A DNA stretch of 5,912 nt. It comes from an uncultured Eubacteriales bacterium. Lineage in GTDB: Bacteria > Bacillota > Clostridia > Oscillospirales > Acutalibacteraceae. Location: positions 1 to 5,912 of the forward strand of contig ONNU01000263.1 of NCBI GenBank assembly GCA_900319255.1. The letters are read 5' to 3'. A model generated the notes under the pieces. That model was not told the origin of the DNA. It made no database searches and worked only from the letters and a program-made list of their open reading frames with translations. Shown here one piece after another: positions 1-5,788 of this stretch. The stretch's first letter is position 1. Every line of letters starts with the position of its first letter. The position numbers and the translations under genes were made by a program.

Positions 1-84
1 TTCCAAATTCAATTCCAAATTCAATTCCTAATTCAAACCAATTCCTAATTCAATTCCAAATTCCACTTTCCAAATTCCAAATTT
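1..84. repeat. Degenerate AT-rich tandem repeat, 12-bp unit TTCCAAATTCAA
   Basis: Two perfect copies of TTCCAAATTCAA (1-12 and 13-24) are followed by variants: TTCCTAATTCAA at 25-36 and 42-53, then shortened TTCCAAA copies at 54-60, 68-74 and 75-81. The array runs off the left edge, so its true length is unknown. It has no coding potential and lies about 45 bases upstream of the promoter of the flavodiiron gene. It may be a slippage-prone intergenic repeat or AT-rich promoter-upstream DNA. No function can be assigned from sequence. Confidence 0.75.
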
Positions 85-128
85 TACTAACCACTATAAA
101 CTATAAGCTTTCAACTTTCAGCTGTCTA

Positions 129-158
129 TTGTAATCCGCAGAGGAAATGTGTTATACT
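129..158 (+). promoter_or_regulatory. Sigma-A-type promoter with extended -10 for the flavodiiron gene
   Basis: The -35 candidate is TTGTAA (129-134, four of six matches to TTGACA). An 18-base spacer leads to the -10 TATACT (153-158). TG at 150-151 plus one base makes an extended -10. The predicted transcription start is near 165, giving a leader of about 40 bases. The -10 overlaps the GTG at 149, so that GTG cannot be the start codon of a transcript made from this promoter. No clear operator is visible beside it. Confidence 0.55.
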
Positions 159-193
159 ATAAGTGCAAATATGATCGTGTGCGGATCAATAAT

Positions 194-200
194 AAGGAGG
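194..200 (+). promoter_or_regulatory. Ribosome binding site fixing the flavodiiron start
   Basis: AAGGAGG is a full match to the anti-Shine-Dalgarno complement and lies five bases before the ATG at 206. It decides the start: the in-frame upstream GTG at 149 has no such site and lies in the promoter. Confidence 0.9.
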
Positions 201-205
201 TTATT

Positions 206-1996
206 ATGAATATTACTAACGATATCCGCTATGTAGGTGTGAATGACCATAAGATCGACCTTTTTGAGGGTCAGTATGACGTTCCTAACGGTATGGCTTA
301 TAACTCCTATGTCATCATTGATGATAAAATTGCTGTTATGGATACGGTGGATCGTAATTTCAAGCATGAATGGCTCAATAATCTTGAAGAGGCTCTCGAC
401 GGAAGAAAGCCCGATTATCTTGTCGTTCAGCATATGGAACCGGATCACAGCGCTAATATCAAAAGCTTTATGGAGAATTATCCCGATGCTGTCATCGTTT
501 CCAGCTCAAAGGCTTTCGTTATGATGAAGAATTTCTTCGGCACTGATTTCAGCGACAGAAGGATCGTAGTAGGGGAGGGGAGTACCCTCGGGCTTGGCAG
601 CCACACTCTGACTTTTGTTGCCGCTCCTATGGTTCACTGGCCGGAGGTAATCGTTACCTATGACAGCAAGGACAAGGTTCTTTTCTCAGCTGACGGCTTC
701 GGTAAATTCGGCGCTCTTGATGTTGAAGAGGACTGGGCTTGTGAGGCAAGACGCTATTATATCGGCATCGTCGGCAAATACGGTGCTCAGGTTCAGGCTC
801 TCCTCAAAAAGGCTGCTGCTCTTGACATACAGACCATCTGCCCGCTGCATGGTCCTGTGCTGACGGAGAATCTTGGCTATTATCTCGGTCTGTACAATAC
901 ATGGTCAAGCTACGGTGTGGAAAGCGAAGGCATTATGATCGCTTATACCTCCGTTTACGGCAATACCAAAAAGGCTGTTGATATCCTTGCAGAAAAGCTC
1001 AGAGTAAAGGGCTGTCCCAAGGTCGTTGTAAACGATCTTGCAAGAGAGGATATGGCAGAATGTGTAGAGGACGCTTTCCGCTACGGCAGGATCGTTCTTG
1101 CTACCACTACCTATAATGCGGATATCTTCCCATTTATGCGTGAATTTATCGAGCATCTGACAGAAAGGAATTTCCAGAACAGGACAGTAGGTCTTATCGA
1201 AAACGGTTCATGGGCTCCTATGGCAGCAAAGACCATGAAGAATATGCTTTCCGGCTGCAAAAACCTGACCTTTACCGATACTACTGTAAAGATCACCTCC
1301 GCTCTTAATGAGACCAGCAGCGAACAGCTTGAACAGCTTGCTGAGGAATTATGCATGGATTACATGGCTCAGAACAATGACACCGCCGATAAAAACGATA
1401 TGACTGCTCTTTTCAAGATCGGATACGGTCTGTATGTTGTGACCTCAAATGACGGAAAGAAGGACAATGGTCTTATCGTCAATACCGTAACTCAGGTAAC
1501 AAACTCACCCAACAGAGTTGCTGTATGCATCAACAAGCAGAATTATTCTCATCATATCATCCAGCAGACAGGCGTAATGAATGTAAACTGCCTTTCTGTT
1601 GAAGCTCCCTTCAGCGTTTTTGAATCCTTCGGCTTCCGCAGCGGACGCAATACGGATAAATTCGAGGGCTGCGAAAAGCTCCGCTCCGACAACGGACTTG
1701 TATTCCTCCCGAAATATATCAACGCTTTCATGTCCCTCAAGGTTGAAAGCTATGTTGATCTTGATACCCACGGAATGTTTATCTGCAGCGTTACCGAAGC
1801 AAGAGTTATCTCCGACAAGGAAACAATGACCTATACCTACTATCAGGACAACGTAAAGCCCAAGCCTGAAACAGAAGGCAAGAAGGGCTGGGTCTGCAAG
1901 GTTTGTGGTTATGTTTACGAAGGGGAAGAGCTTCCGGATGACTTCATCTGCCCGCTTTGCAAGCACGGAGCAGCTGACTTTGAGCCTATCGGATAG
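206..1996 (+). CDS. fprA: Flavodiiron protein (NO/O2 reductase) fused to flavin reductase and compact rubredoxin domains
   Basis: This is a 596-residue cytoplasmic flavodiiron protein, expected to reduce O2 to water and/or NO to N2O and so protect an anaerobe. Domains in order are as follows. A metallo-beta-lactamase-like diiron domain (about 6-240) carries H76-x-E78-x-D80-H81, H144, D163 and H215, which is the full diiron ligand set. A flavodoxin domain (about 243-388) has the FMN-phosphate loop T248 to G252-N253-T254. A flavin reductase-type split barrel (about 399-550) has the KIGYGLYVVTS opening and FGFRSGR at 475-481. A C-terminal rubredoxin-like domain (561-596) has C564-x2-C567 and C582-x2-C585. 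The flavin reductase plus rubredoxin half matches the layout of Moorella high-molecular-weight rubredoxin (Hrb), the NADH-dependent electron donor to FprA, here on the same chain. The start is set by AAGGAGG at 194-200; the GTG at 149 would add 19 unlikely residues. The gene appears to be monocistronic, with its own promoter and terminator. Family and domain assignment are very secure. Preference for NO or O2, and use of NADH, are inferred. Confidence 0.95.
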   Translation: MNITNDIRYVGVNDHKIDLFEGQYDVPNGMAYNSYVIIDDKIAVMDTVDRNFKHEWLNNLEEALDGRKPDYLVVQHMEPDHSANIKSFMENYPDAVIVSSSKAFVMMKNFFGTDFSDRRIVVGEGSTLGLGSHTLTFVAAPMVHWPEVIVTYDSKDKVLFSADGFGKFGALDVEEDWACEARRYYIGIVGKYGAQVQALLKKAAALDIQTICPLHGPVLTENLGYYLGLYNTWSSYGVESEGIMIAYTSVYGNTKKAVDILAEKLRVKGCPKVVVNDLAREDMAECVEDAFRYGRIVLATTTYNADIFPFMREFIEHLTERNFQNRTVGLIENGSWAPMAAKTMKNMLSGCKNLTFTDTTVKITSALNETSSEQLEQLAEELCMDYMAQNNDTADKNDMTALFKIGYGLYVVTSNDGKKDNGLIVNTVTQVTNSPNRVAVCINKQNYSHHIIQQTGVMNVNCLSVEAPFSVFESFGFRSGRNTDKFEGCEKLRSDNGLVFLPKYINAFMSLKVESYVDLDTHGMFICSVTEARVISDKETMTYTYYQDNVKPKPETEGKKGWVCKVCGYVYEGEELPDDFICPLCKHGAADFEPIG

Positions 1997-2042
1997 TTTT
2001 CAACAAATCAGCAGTCAGTTTTCACCAAAAATTGTTGAAAAC
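1996..2042 (+). other. Inverted repeat starting at the flavodiiron stop codon
   Basis: GTTTTCAACAA (1996-2006) and TTGTTGAAAAC (2032-2042) are perfect 11-bp complementary arms with a 25-base loop. The left arm begins on the last base of the TAG stop. The stem is AT-rich and followed only by TTTC, so it is a weak terminator at best. It may instead protect the mRNA 3' end. The stronger terminator lies further downstream at 2131-2167. Confidence 0.45.
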
Positions 2043-2130
2043 TTTCTTATGCCGCTGTGCATTTAACCAAAATAAAAAAATGTCATAATTACCTATAATT
2101 ATTCAACATAATTAATGTATCAAACAAAAG

Positions 2131-2167
2131 CCGGTGTATTCGTTGTGCAATATGCCGGTTTTTCTTT
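2131..2167 (+). terminator. Rho-independent terminator of the flavodiiron gene
   Basis: CCGGTGTATT (2131-2140) pairs with AATATGCCGG (2149-2158). This gives a 10-bp stem with two G-U pairs and an 8-base loop. It is followed at once by TTTTTCTTT (2159-2167). It is preceded by AAAAG, so the A and U flanks can extend the stem. It ends the transcript about 135 bases after the stop codon and separates the two genes. Confidence 0.85.
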
Positions 2168-2185
2168 ATTGAAATTTGATAGTTC

Positions 2186-2211
2186 AGCCAAAGAAAATCC
2201 GTTTTTTGGCT
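2186..2211. other. Intergenic hairpin without U-tract
   Basis: AGCCAAAGAA (2186-2195) pairs with TTTTTTGGCT (2202-2211) as ten base pairs, one of them G-U, with a 6-base loop. No run of T follows on the plus strand. It lies between the flavodiiron terminator and the amylase promoter candidate. It could be a protein-binding palindrome or a minor terminator; the sequence does not decide. Confidence 0.4.
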
Positions 2212-2248
2212 TAGCAATGTGAATGTTTTTGTGAACGGGGTGTTTTTC

Positions 2249-2278
2249 ATCACTTTACACACTGTATTCAAAAGTGAT
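2249..2278. promoter_or_regulatory. Inverted repeat overlapping the amylase promoter, possible operator
   Basis: ATCACTTT (2249-2256) and AAAGTGAT (2271-2278) are perfect 8-bp arms around a 14-base centre. After one mismatch (2248/2279) three more T-A pairs extend the stem. The left arm overlaps the -35 and the right arm touches the -10. A dimeric regulator bound here would be well placed to control the promoter. It does not match the catabolite-control (cre) consensus. No regulator gene is present in the window, so its identity is unknown. Confidence 0.4.
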
Positions 2279-2283
2279 AAAAT
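2254..2283 (+). promoter_or_regulatory. Promoter candidate for the amylase gene
   Basis: TTTACA (2254-2259) matches the -35 consensus at five of six positions. An 18-base spacer leads to TAAAAT (2278-2283), five of six for the -10, with TG at 2275-2276 forming an extended -10. Transcription would start near 2290, giving a leader of about 120 bases. A competing -10, a perfect TATAAT at 2322-2327, has no recognisable -35 at 16-18 bases, so I rank it second. Confidence 0.55.
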
Positions 2284-2320
2284 GTTTATTGTCAAGGCAT
2301 CATTGTGAAATTTGAGGTTA

Positions 2321-2350
2321 TTATAATTTCTTTCCGCGGAGAAATTATAA
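2321..2350. promoter_or_regulatory. 30-bp palindrome in the amylase leader
   Basis: TTATAATTTC (2321-2330) and GAAATTATAA (2341-2350) are perfect 10-bp arms. The 10-base centre contains its own palindrome TCCGCGGA (2333-2340). The left arm includes a perfect TATAAT (2322-2327). If transcription starts upstream near 2290, this forms an RNA hairpin about 45 bases before the ribosome binding site. If TATAAT is the -10, the palindrome covers the -10 and the start site like an operator. Confidence 0.5.
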
Positions 2351-2396
2351 AGGTCAGAATAAAGCAATGAGTGCCGCAGAAACAAAATATCAAAAG

Positions 2397-2403
2397 AAGG
2401 GTG
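2397..2403 (+). promoter_or_regulatory. Ribosome binding site of the amylase gene
   Basis: AAGGGTG is an imperfect Shine-Dalgarno sequence whose GGG ends eight bases before the ATG at 2410. It favours that ATG over the in-frame GTG codons at 2371 and 2401. The ATG also places a normal lysine-rich signal-peptide start at the N-terminus. Confidence 0.7.
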
Positions 2404-2409
2404 AATCGA

Positions 2410-2538
2410 ATGAACAAAACAGCAATCAATAAAAAGCCTGCCGGAAAAATACTTGGCATAGCGCTTTCTGCTGCCATACTGGGTTCAGCAGTTACAGGCA
2501 TCGGAATACCGCTTACCGTTTCCACAACAGCCGATGCA
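2410..2538 (+). other. Sec signal peptide of the amylase
   Basis: Residues 1-43 show a lysine-containing N region (K3, K8, K9, K13), a hydrophobic core (I14 to V37) and an A41-D42-A43 motif that fits signal peptidase I cleavage before A44. There is no lipobox cysteine, so the mature protein is not a lipoprotein. Confidence 0.85.
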
Positions 2539-5500
2539 GCGTCTGTGAATTATGTAGTAGATGACCAGCAGAACGGCTCAATCCTCCAGTGCTTCAACTG
2601 GTCCTTCAGCGAGATCAAAAACAACATGGCAAAGATCGCATCCCAGGGCTTCACAGCTATCCAGACCTCACCGATACAGACGGCAAAGGAAACCACCGCC
2701 GGAAAGACCGCAAAGGGTTCATGGTGGGCGCTTTATCAGCCGGCTGACTTCAATATCGAAACAAACGCCAACGGAACCGGCGCTCTCGGTACAGCAACAG
2801 AATTCAGAGCTATGTGTGAAGAAGCTCATAAATACGGCGTTCGTGTAATCGTAGATGCAGTTCTCAATCACATGGCAAATATAAAGGGAAATGACCTTTC
2901 ACCGACTATTCCCGAAAAGTACAGAAACAACAGCAATTTCTGGCATGACATTTCCAAGAATAGCTGGTATGCTTCACGTTACGATATCACCCAGTTCTGC
3001 ATGGACGGTGTTCCGGATCTTAACACCGGCAATACAGATGTTCAGGCTGCTGCAAAGCAGTTCCTCAAGGAATGTATCGACTGCGGCGCTGACGGCTTCC
3101 GTTTTGACGGTGCAAAGCATATCGAAACTCCCGTCGATTCCACATCAAGTGATTTCTGGCCTAACGTCCTCGATTACACAACAAGCTACGCTCAGCAGCA
3201 GAGAGGTATTACACCCTATTATTACGGCGAGATCCTCGATAAGCCCACAGGCGACAATGATGCTTCCGATGCTCAGAAGGTTGCAAACTGGTATACACAG
3301 TATATGAGCGTTACCATGAGCGGCGTATCCAATGACATACGCAACAAAGTTAACGGCAGCGATGCCTCCGGCGCAAAAAGAAGCGATTTTAACTTTGATG
3401 GCGGTGTAGCCTCCGTAAAGGGCAATAAAGCTGTGCTCTGGAATGAATCCCACGATACATATCAGGCAGGCAGTTCCAGAGGCGTCAGTGATTATAATGT
3501 GAATAAGACCTGGGCGCTTGTAGGCACAAGAGCACAGGCTTGCGGTATGTATCTTGCACGTCCCTCCAACTGGGAAAGCGCAAAGATGGGTCAGGCAGAT
3601 GTAACCGCATGGGCAAATACAGAAGTAAAAGCTGTAAACGATTTCAATAACGCATTTGTGGGAGAGACCGAATATCTTTCATCCTCAGGCAGCATAGCCT
3701 ACAATGAAAGAGGTACCTCCGGCGTTGTTCTGGTAAATGTCAGCGGCGGCAGCACCTCCGTAAGCGTAAAGGCAAATAAAATGACAGCAGGTACATATAC
3801 CGATGCCATCACAGGCAGCACCTTTACTGTTTCCGGCGGTAATATCAGCGGTAATATCGGCAGCACCGGTATCGCAGTTGTATATAAAGCGCCTGAAAAA
3901 AGCGCAGAGATCTCCGCTGATCCCGAAAGCACATCCTTCACTGCTGACACTCTCGGCGTGACCATCTCTCTGAAAAATGCTGAATCAGGCACATATTCAA
4001 CCACAGAGGGCGCTTCCGGAAGCTTTGCAAACGGTACTGCAATAACTGTCGGTTCCTCCATTAAGGCAGGGGAAAGCGTAACTCTTACCCTCAAGGCTAC
4101 AGGCGAGGACGGCAAGGAGGTCACAAAGACCTATACCTATACAAAGAAGGATCCCTCTGCCGTAACACAGGTGGTATTCGATAATTCAAAAACAAAGTGG
4201 GCTAATGTCTACGCTTATGTTTTCGAGCAGGGCAGCGGCGAGCCTGCAATCGCAGATGAGATCAAATTCTCCGATACTCTCGGCTGGGGCACAGCATATG
4301 CTTATTTCTTCAATGACAAGGGCACAGTAGGCGCTGCATGGCCGGGCACAAAAATGACCTCCACAGGCACAAACAGATATGGTCAGGATACATATAAGAT
4401 TGCTGTTCCCGATGGCGCAACAAAGATCATCTTCAATAATAATAACGGCACGCAGACCGGCAACCTTGATCTTCTTGGCGTTGAAGGCTTCTACTGTGAC
4501 GGCAGCGCTTCTGTTACAAAGAGCTACGGCGAAGTCAAAAAGAATGTCTGCAACGCTGAATATCCCGGCGTTAATATGCTTCTTAACAATTCAACAGGCT
4601 ATTATCATTATACAGTTCCCACAAATCTTGTAAACGGACTTGTAGTATTCAGCGACGGCACATCTGCAAACAGATATCCTGCAACAGACGCAGCTGCGCT
4701 TGAAATAAATGACACAGCAATGATCCTTTCCTCAGATAATACATGGAAGCCCTACACAGGTCAGGTTGACTACAAGCTTACAAATAATTCAACCGTCAGC
4801 GCAACGACTGTTGAAAAGGGTATGCCGGTTGTTATCACAGGCTCCGCAATAGGGGGAAAAGCTCCCTACAAATATTTCTTCCGCTATAAGAAATCCACCG
4901 ATGATATATACATCCAGCTGGGCGAAGGCTTCACCTCAACAAGCAAAGCCACCTTCTATCCTCATGTAGCAGGAACCTTTATCGCAGAGGTACAGATCAA
5001 GGATGCAAACGGTACTGTTGCGAAGAAATCCCTCAAGGTCAAGGCTACGCCCTCAGATTACGGCTTTGAAAACAAATCAAAGCTCAATGCTTCCACAATT
5101 TCAGTAGGCTCCTATTTCAAGATGTCCGGCGTTGCTTCCGGCGGCAAGGCTCCCTACAGCTACACCTTCATGTTCAAGCGCGCAGGCAATACAAAATGGA
5201 ATATCATCGGCACAGAGTGGGGAACAAAGACCAGCGCAACTCTTACACCCAATTCCGAAGCAGAATATGATATGCGCGTGCTTATCAAGGATGCAAGCGG
5301 CAGAGTTGCTACAAAGAGCTTCAGAGGCACTGCAAAGAAGGGTGGAGAGCTTACCAGCACCTCCTCAATAAGCAGCTATTCCATAACTCTTGGCAACAGC
5401 ATAAAGCTCAACGGTTCCGCATACGGCGGCGCAGCTCCATACACCTATGCATTTTACTTCAAGAAAGCAGCAAACACAACCTGGAAGACCATCGGCACAG

Positions 5501-5625
5501 AGTTTTCCACCAAAACCAGCGCAACTCTTACACCGACCGCAAAAGGCACATACGATCTGAAAATATCCGTCCGTGACAACAGCGGCAAGGTCATAACAGA
5601 TCAATTCCAGGCAAAGGTAATATAA
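2410..5625 (+). CDS. Secreted multidomain GH13 alpha-amylase (AmyE type) with CBM26 modules and three tyrosine-rich repeats
   Basis: This 1071-residue extracellular endo-acting alpha-amylase is expected to cut alpha-1,4 bonds in starch. A signal peptide (1-43) is followed by the GH13 barrel and domain C (about 46-493). Conserved region I is D149 to N153-H154. Region II is GFRFDGAKH with nucleophile D233. The acid/base is E274 in YYYGEIL. Region IV is NESHDTY with D349. The GSWWALYQP and ESHDTY signatures resemble Bacillus subtilis AmyE, pointing to subfamily GH13_28. An Ig-like linker domain (about 498-580) leads to a starch-binding region (588-782) with CBM26 features. Three repeats of about 95 residues (786-1071) end the protein, each with a GG-x-APY-x-Y motif and a D-x-x-G motif near its end. 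No dockerin, LPXTG, SLH or membrane anchor is visible, so it is either free or held by its repeats. Start choice rests on AAGGGTG at 2397-2403 and the signal peptide. A palindromic upstream region suggests regulation. Enzyme class is secure; product profile is unknown. Confidence 0.95.
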   Translation: MNKTAINKKPAGKILGIALSAAILGSAVTGIGIPLTVSTTADAASVNYVVDDQQNGSILQCFNWSFSEIKNNMAKIASQGFTAIQTSPIQTAKETTAGKTAKGSWWALYQPADFNIETNANGTGALGTATEFRAMCEEAHKYGVRVIVDAVLNHMANIKGNDLSPTIPEKYRNNSNFWHDISKNSWYASRYDITQFCMDGVPDLNTGNTDVQAAAKQFLKECIDCGADGFRFDGAKHIETPVDSTSSDFWPNVLDYTTSYAQQQRGITPYYYGEILDKPTGDNDASDAQKVANWYTQYMSVTMSGVSNDIRNKVNGSDASGAKRSDFNFDGGVASVKGNKAVLWNESHDTYQAGSSRGVSDYNVNKTWALVGTRAQACGMYLARPSNWESAKMGQADVTAWANTEVKAVNDFNNAFVGETEYLSSSGSIAYNERGTSGVVLVNVSGGSTSVSVKANKMTAGTYTDAITGSTFTVSGGNISGNIGSTGIAVVYKAPEKSAEISADPESTSFTADTLGVTISLKNAESGTYSTTEGASGSFANGTAITVGSSIKAGESVTLTLKATGEDGKEVTKTYTYTKKDPSAVTQVVFDNSKTKWANVYAYVFEQGSGEPAIADEIKFSDTLGWGTAYAYFFNDKGTVGAAWPGTKMTSTGTNRYGQDTYKIAVPDGATKIIFNNNNGTQTGNLDLLGVEGFYCDGSASVTKSYGEVKKNVCNAEYPGVNMLLNNSTGYYHYTVPTNLVNGLVVFSDGTSANRYPATDAAALEINDTAMILSSDNTWKPYTGQVDYKLTNNSTVSATTVEKGMPVVITGSAIGGKAPYKYFFRYKKSTDDIYIQLGEGFTSTSKATFYPHVAGTFIAEVQIKDANGTVAKKSLKVKATPSDYGFENKSKLNASTISVGSYFKMSGVASGGKAPYSYTFMFKRAGNTKWNIIGTEWGTKTSATLTPNSEAEYDMRVLIKDASGRVATKSFRGTAKKGGELTSTSSISSYSITLGNSIKLNGSAYGGAAPYTYAFYFKKAANTTWKTIGTEFSTKTSATLTPTAKGTYDLKISVRDNSGKVITDQFQAKVI
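4171..4755 (+). other. Starch-binding region of the amylase, apparently one CBM26 module inserted in another
   Basis: Residues 588-612 look like only the first strand pair of a CBM26-type module (VVFDNSKTKWANVYAYVF). Residues 617-698 form a complete CBM26, with its own IKFSDTLGWGTAYAYFF opening, AAWPG at 642-646, KIIFNN and a GFY ending. Residues 706-782 look like the missing rest of the first module: KKN, then AEYPG at 716-720, YYHYTVP, LVVFSDG and a closing WKPY. In CBM26, two tyrosines spaced Y-x-Y and a later tryptophan bind the sugar. The inner module has Y630, Y632 and W644. The outer one would have Y601 and Y603 with Y718 in the tryptophan place. Assignment of the inner module is firm; the nested reading is inference. 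Confidence 0.65.
4765..5622 (+). repeat. Three tandem tyrosine-rich beta-sandwich repeats encoded at the amylase C-terminus
   Basis: Repeats cover residues 786-879, 880-976 and 977-1071. Shared landmarks are GGKAPYKY, GGKAPYSY and GGAAPYTY (glycine pairs at 815, 911 and 1006), a Phe/Tyr-rich strand, a T-S-x-A-T block, and D-A-N-G, D-A-S-G or D-N-S-G near the end. Repeats 2 and 3 are closest: a 20-base stretch at 5230-5249 recurs exactly at 5515-5534, and ATCGGCACAGAG at 5206 recurs at 5491, both 285 bases apart. That points to recent duplication of a 95-codon unit. They resemble the Ig-like 'triple tyrosine' domains common on Ruminococcus surface enzymes. Binding to cell wall or glycan is possible but unproven. 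Confidence 0.85.
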
Positions 5626-5671
5626 TCGGCGCAGCAGCTGAGAAATTCATACATTAAAATAATACAGATAT

Positions 5672-5710
5672 ACGGCGGCAGACAGGATAATCACTGTTTT
5701 GCCGCCGTTT
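5672..5710 (+). terminator. Rho-independent terminator of the amylase gene
   Basis: ACGGCGGCA (5672-5680) and TGCCGCCGT (5700-5708) form a perfect GC-rich 9-bp stem. Inside it, ACAG (5682-5685) can pair with CTGT (5694-5697). Only TTT and then GGTT follows, so the U-tract is short, but the stem is strong and lies 47 bases after the stop codon. Confidence 0.75.
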
Positions 5711-5788
5711 GGTTATAGATAATGGATATAGCATTTCCGCTTTCATGCCCTGAGTCATGCTTCATCAGTATTTCTGCTTTGGTGAGTC

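Noticed and set aside
1..84. CRISPR array
   Set aside because: The units are contiguous 12-bp direct repeats without unique spacers of constant length, so this is a simple tandem repeat.
149..205. N-terminal extension of the flavodiiron protein from the GTG at 149
   Set aside because: The GTG overlaps the promoter -10 and has no ribosome binding site. The ATG at 206 has AAGGAGG at ideal spacing and gives the normal family N-terminus.
1505..1966. 153-residue minus-strand ORF inside the flavodiiron gene
   Set aside because: It lies wholly antisense to the strongly conserved flavin reductase and rubredoxin domains. It is a shadow of the real frame.
2089..2385. 98-residue minus-strand ORF in the intergenic region
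   Set aside because: It runs through the terminator and palindromes, is AT-driven in composition, has no recognisable domain, and no good ribosome binding site is seen near its start.
2371..2409. N-terminal extension of the amylase from the GTG at 2371
   Set aside because: It would put 13 extra residues before a normal signal peptide, and the Shine-Dalgarno for the ATG at 2410 lies inside it.
2401..2415. Possible catabolite-control (cre) site around TGAATCGAATGAAC
   Set aside because: The spacing between TG and CG is three bases rather than four, and the other consensus positions do not fit. It also covers the start codon and is explained by the ribosome binding site.
2367..2432. 21-codon ORF (MSAAETKYQKKG...) overlapping the amylase start in another frame
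   Set aside because: Its nearest purine-rich stretch (AAAGG at 2349-2353) is 13 bases from its ATG, it overlaps the real start, and it lacks any coding signature. A leader peptide cannot be excluded but is not supported.
3699..4124. 141-residue minus-strand ORF inside the amylase
   Set aside because: It is antisense to domain C and the Ig-like linker of the amylase; its valine, proline and leucine richness mirrors the threonine- and glycine-rich sense codons.
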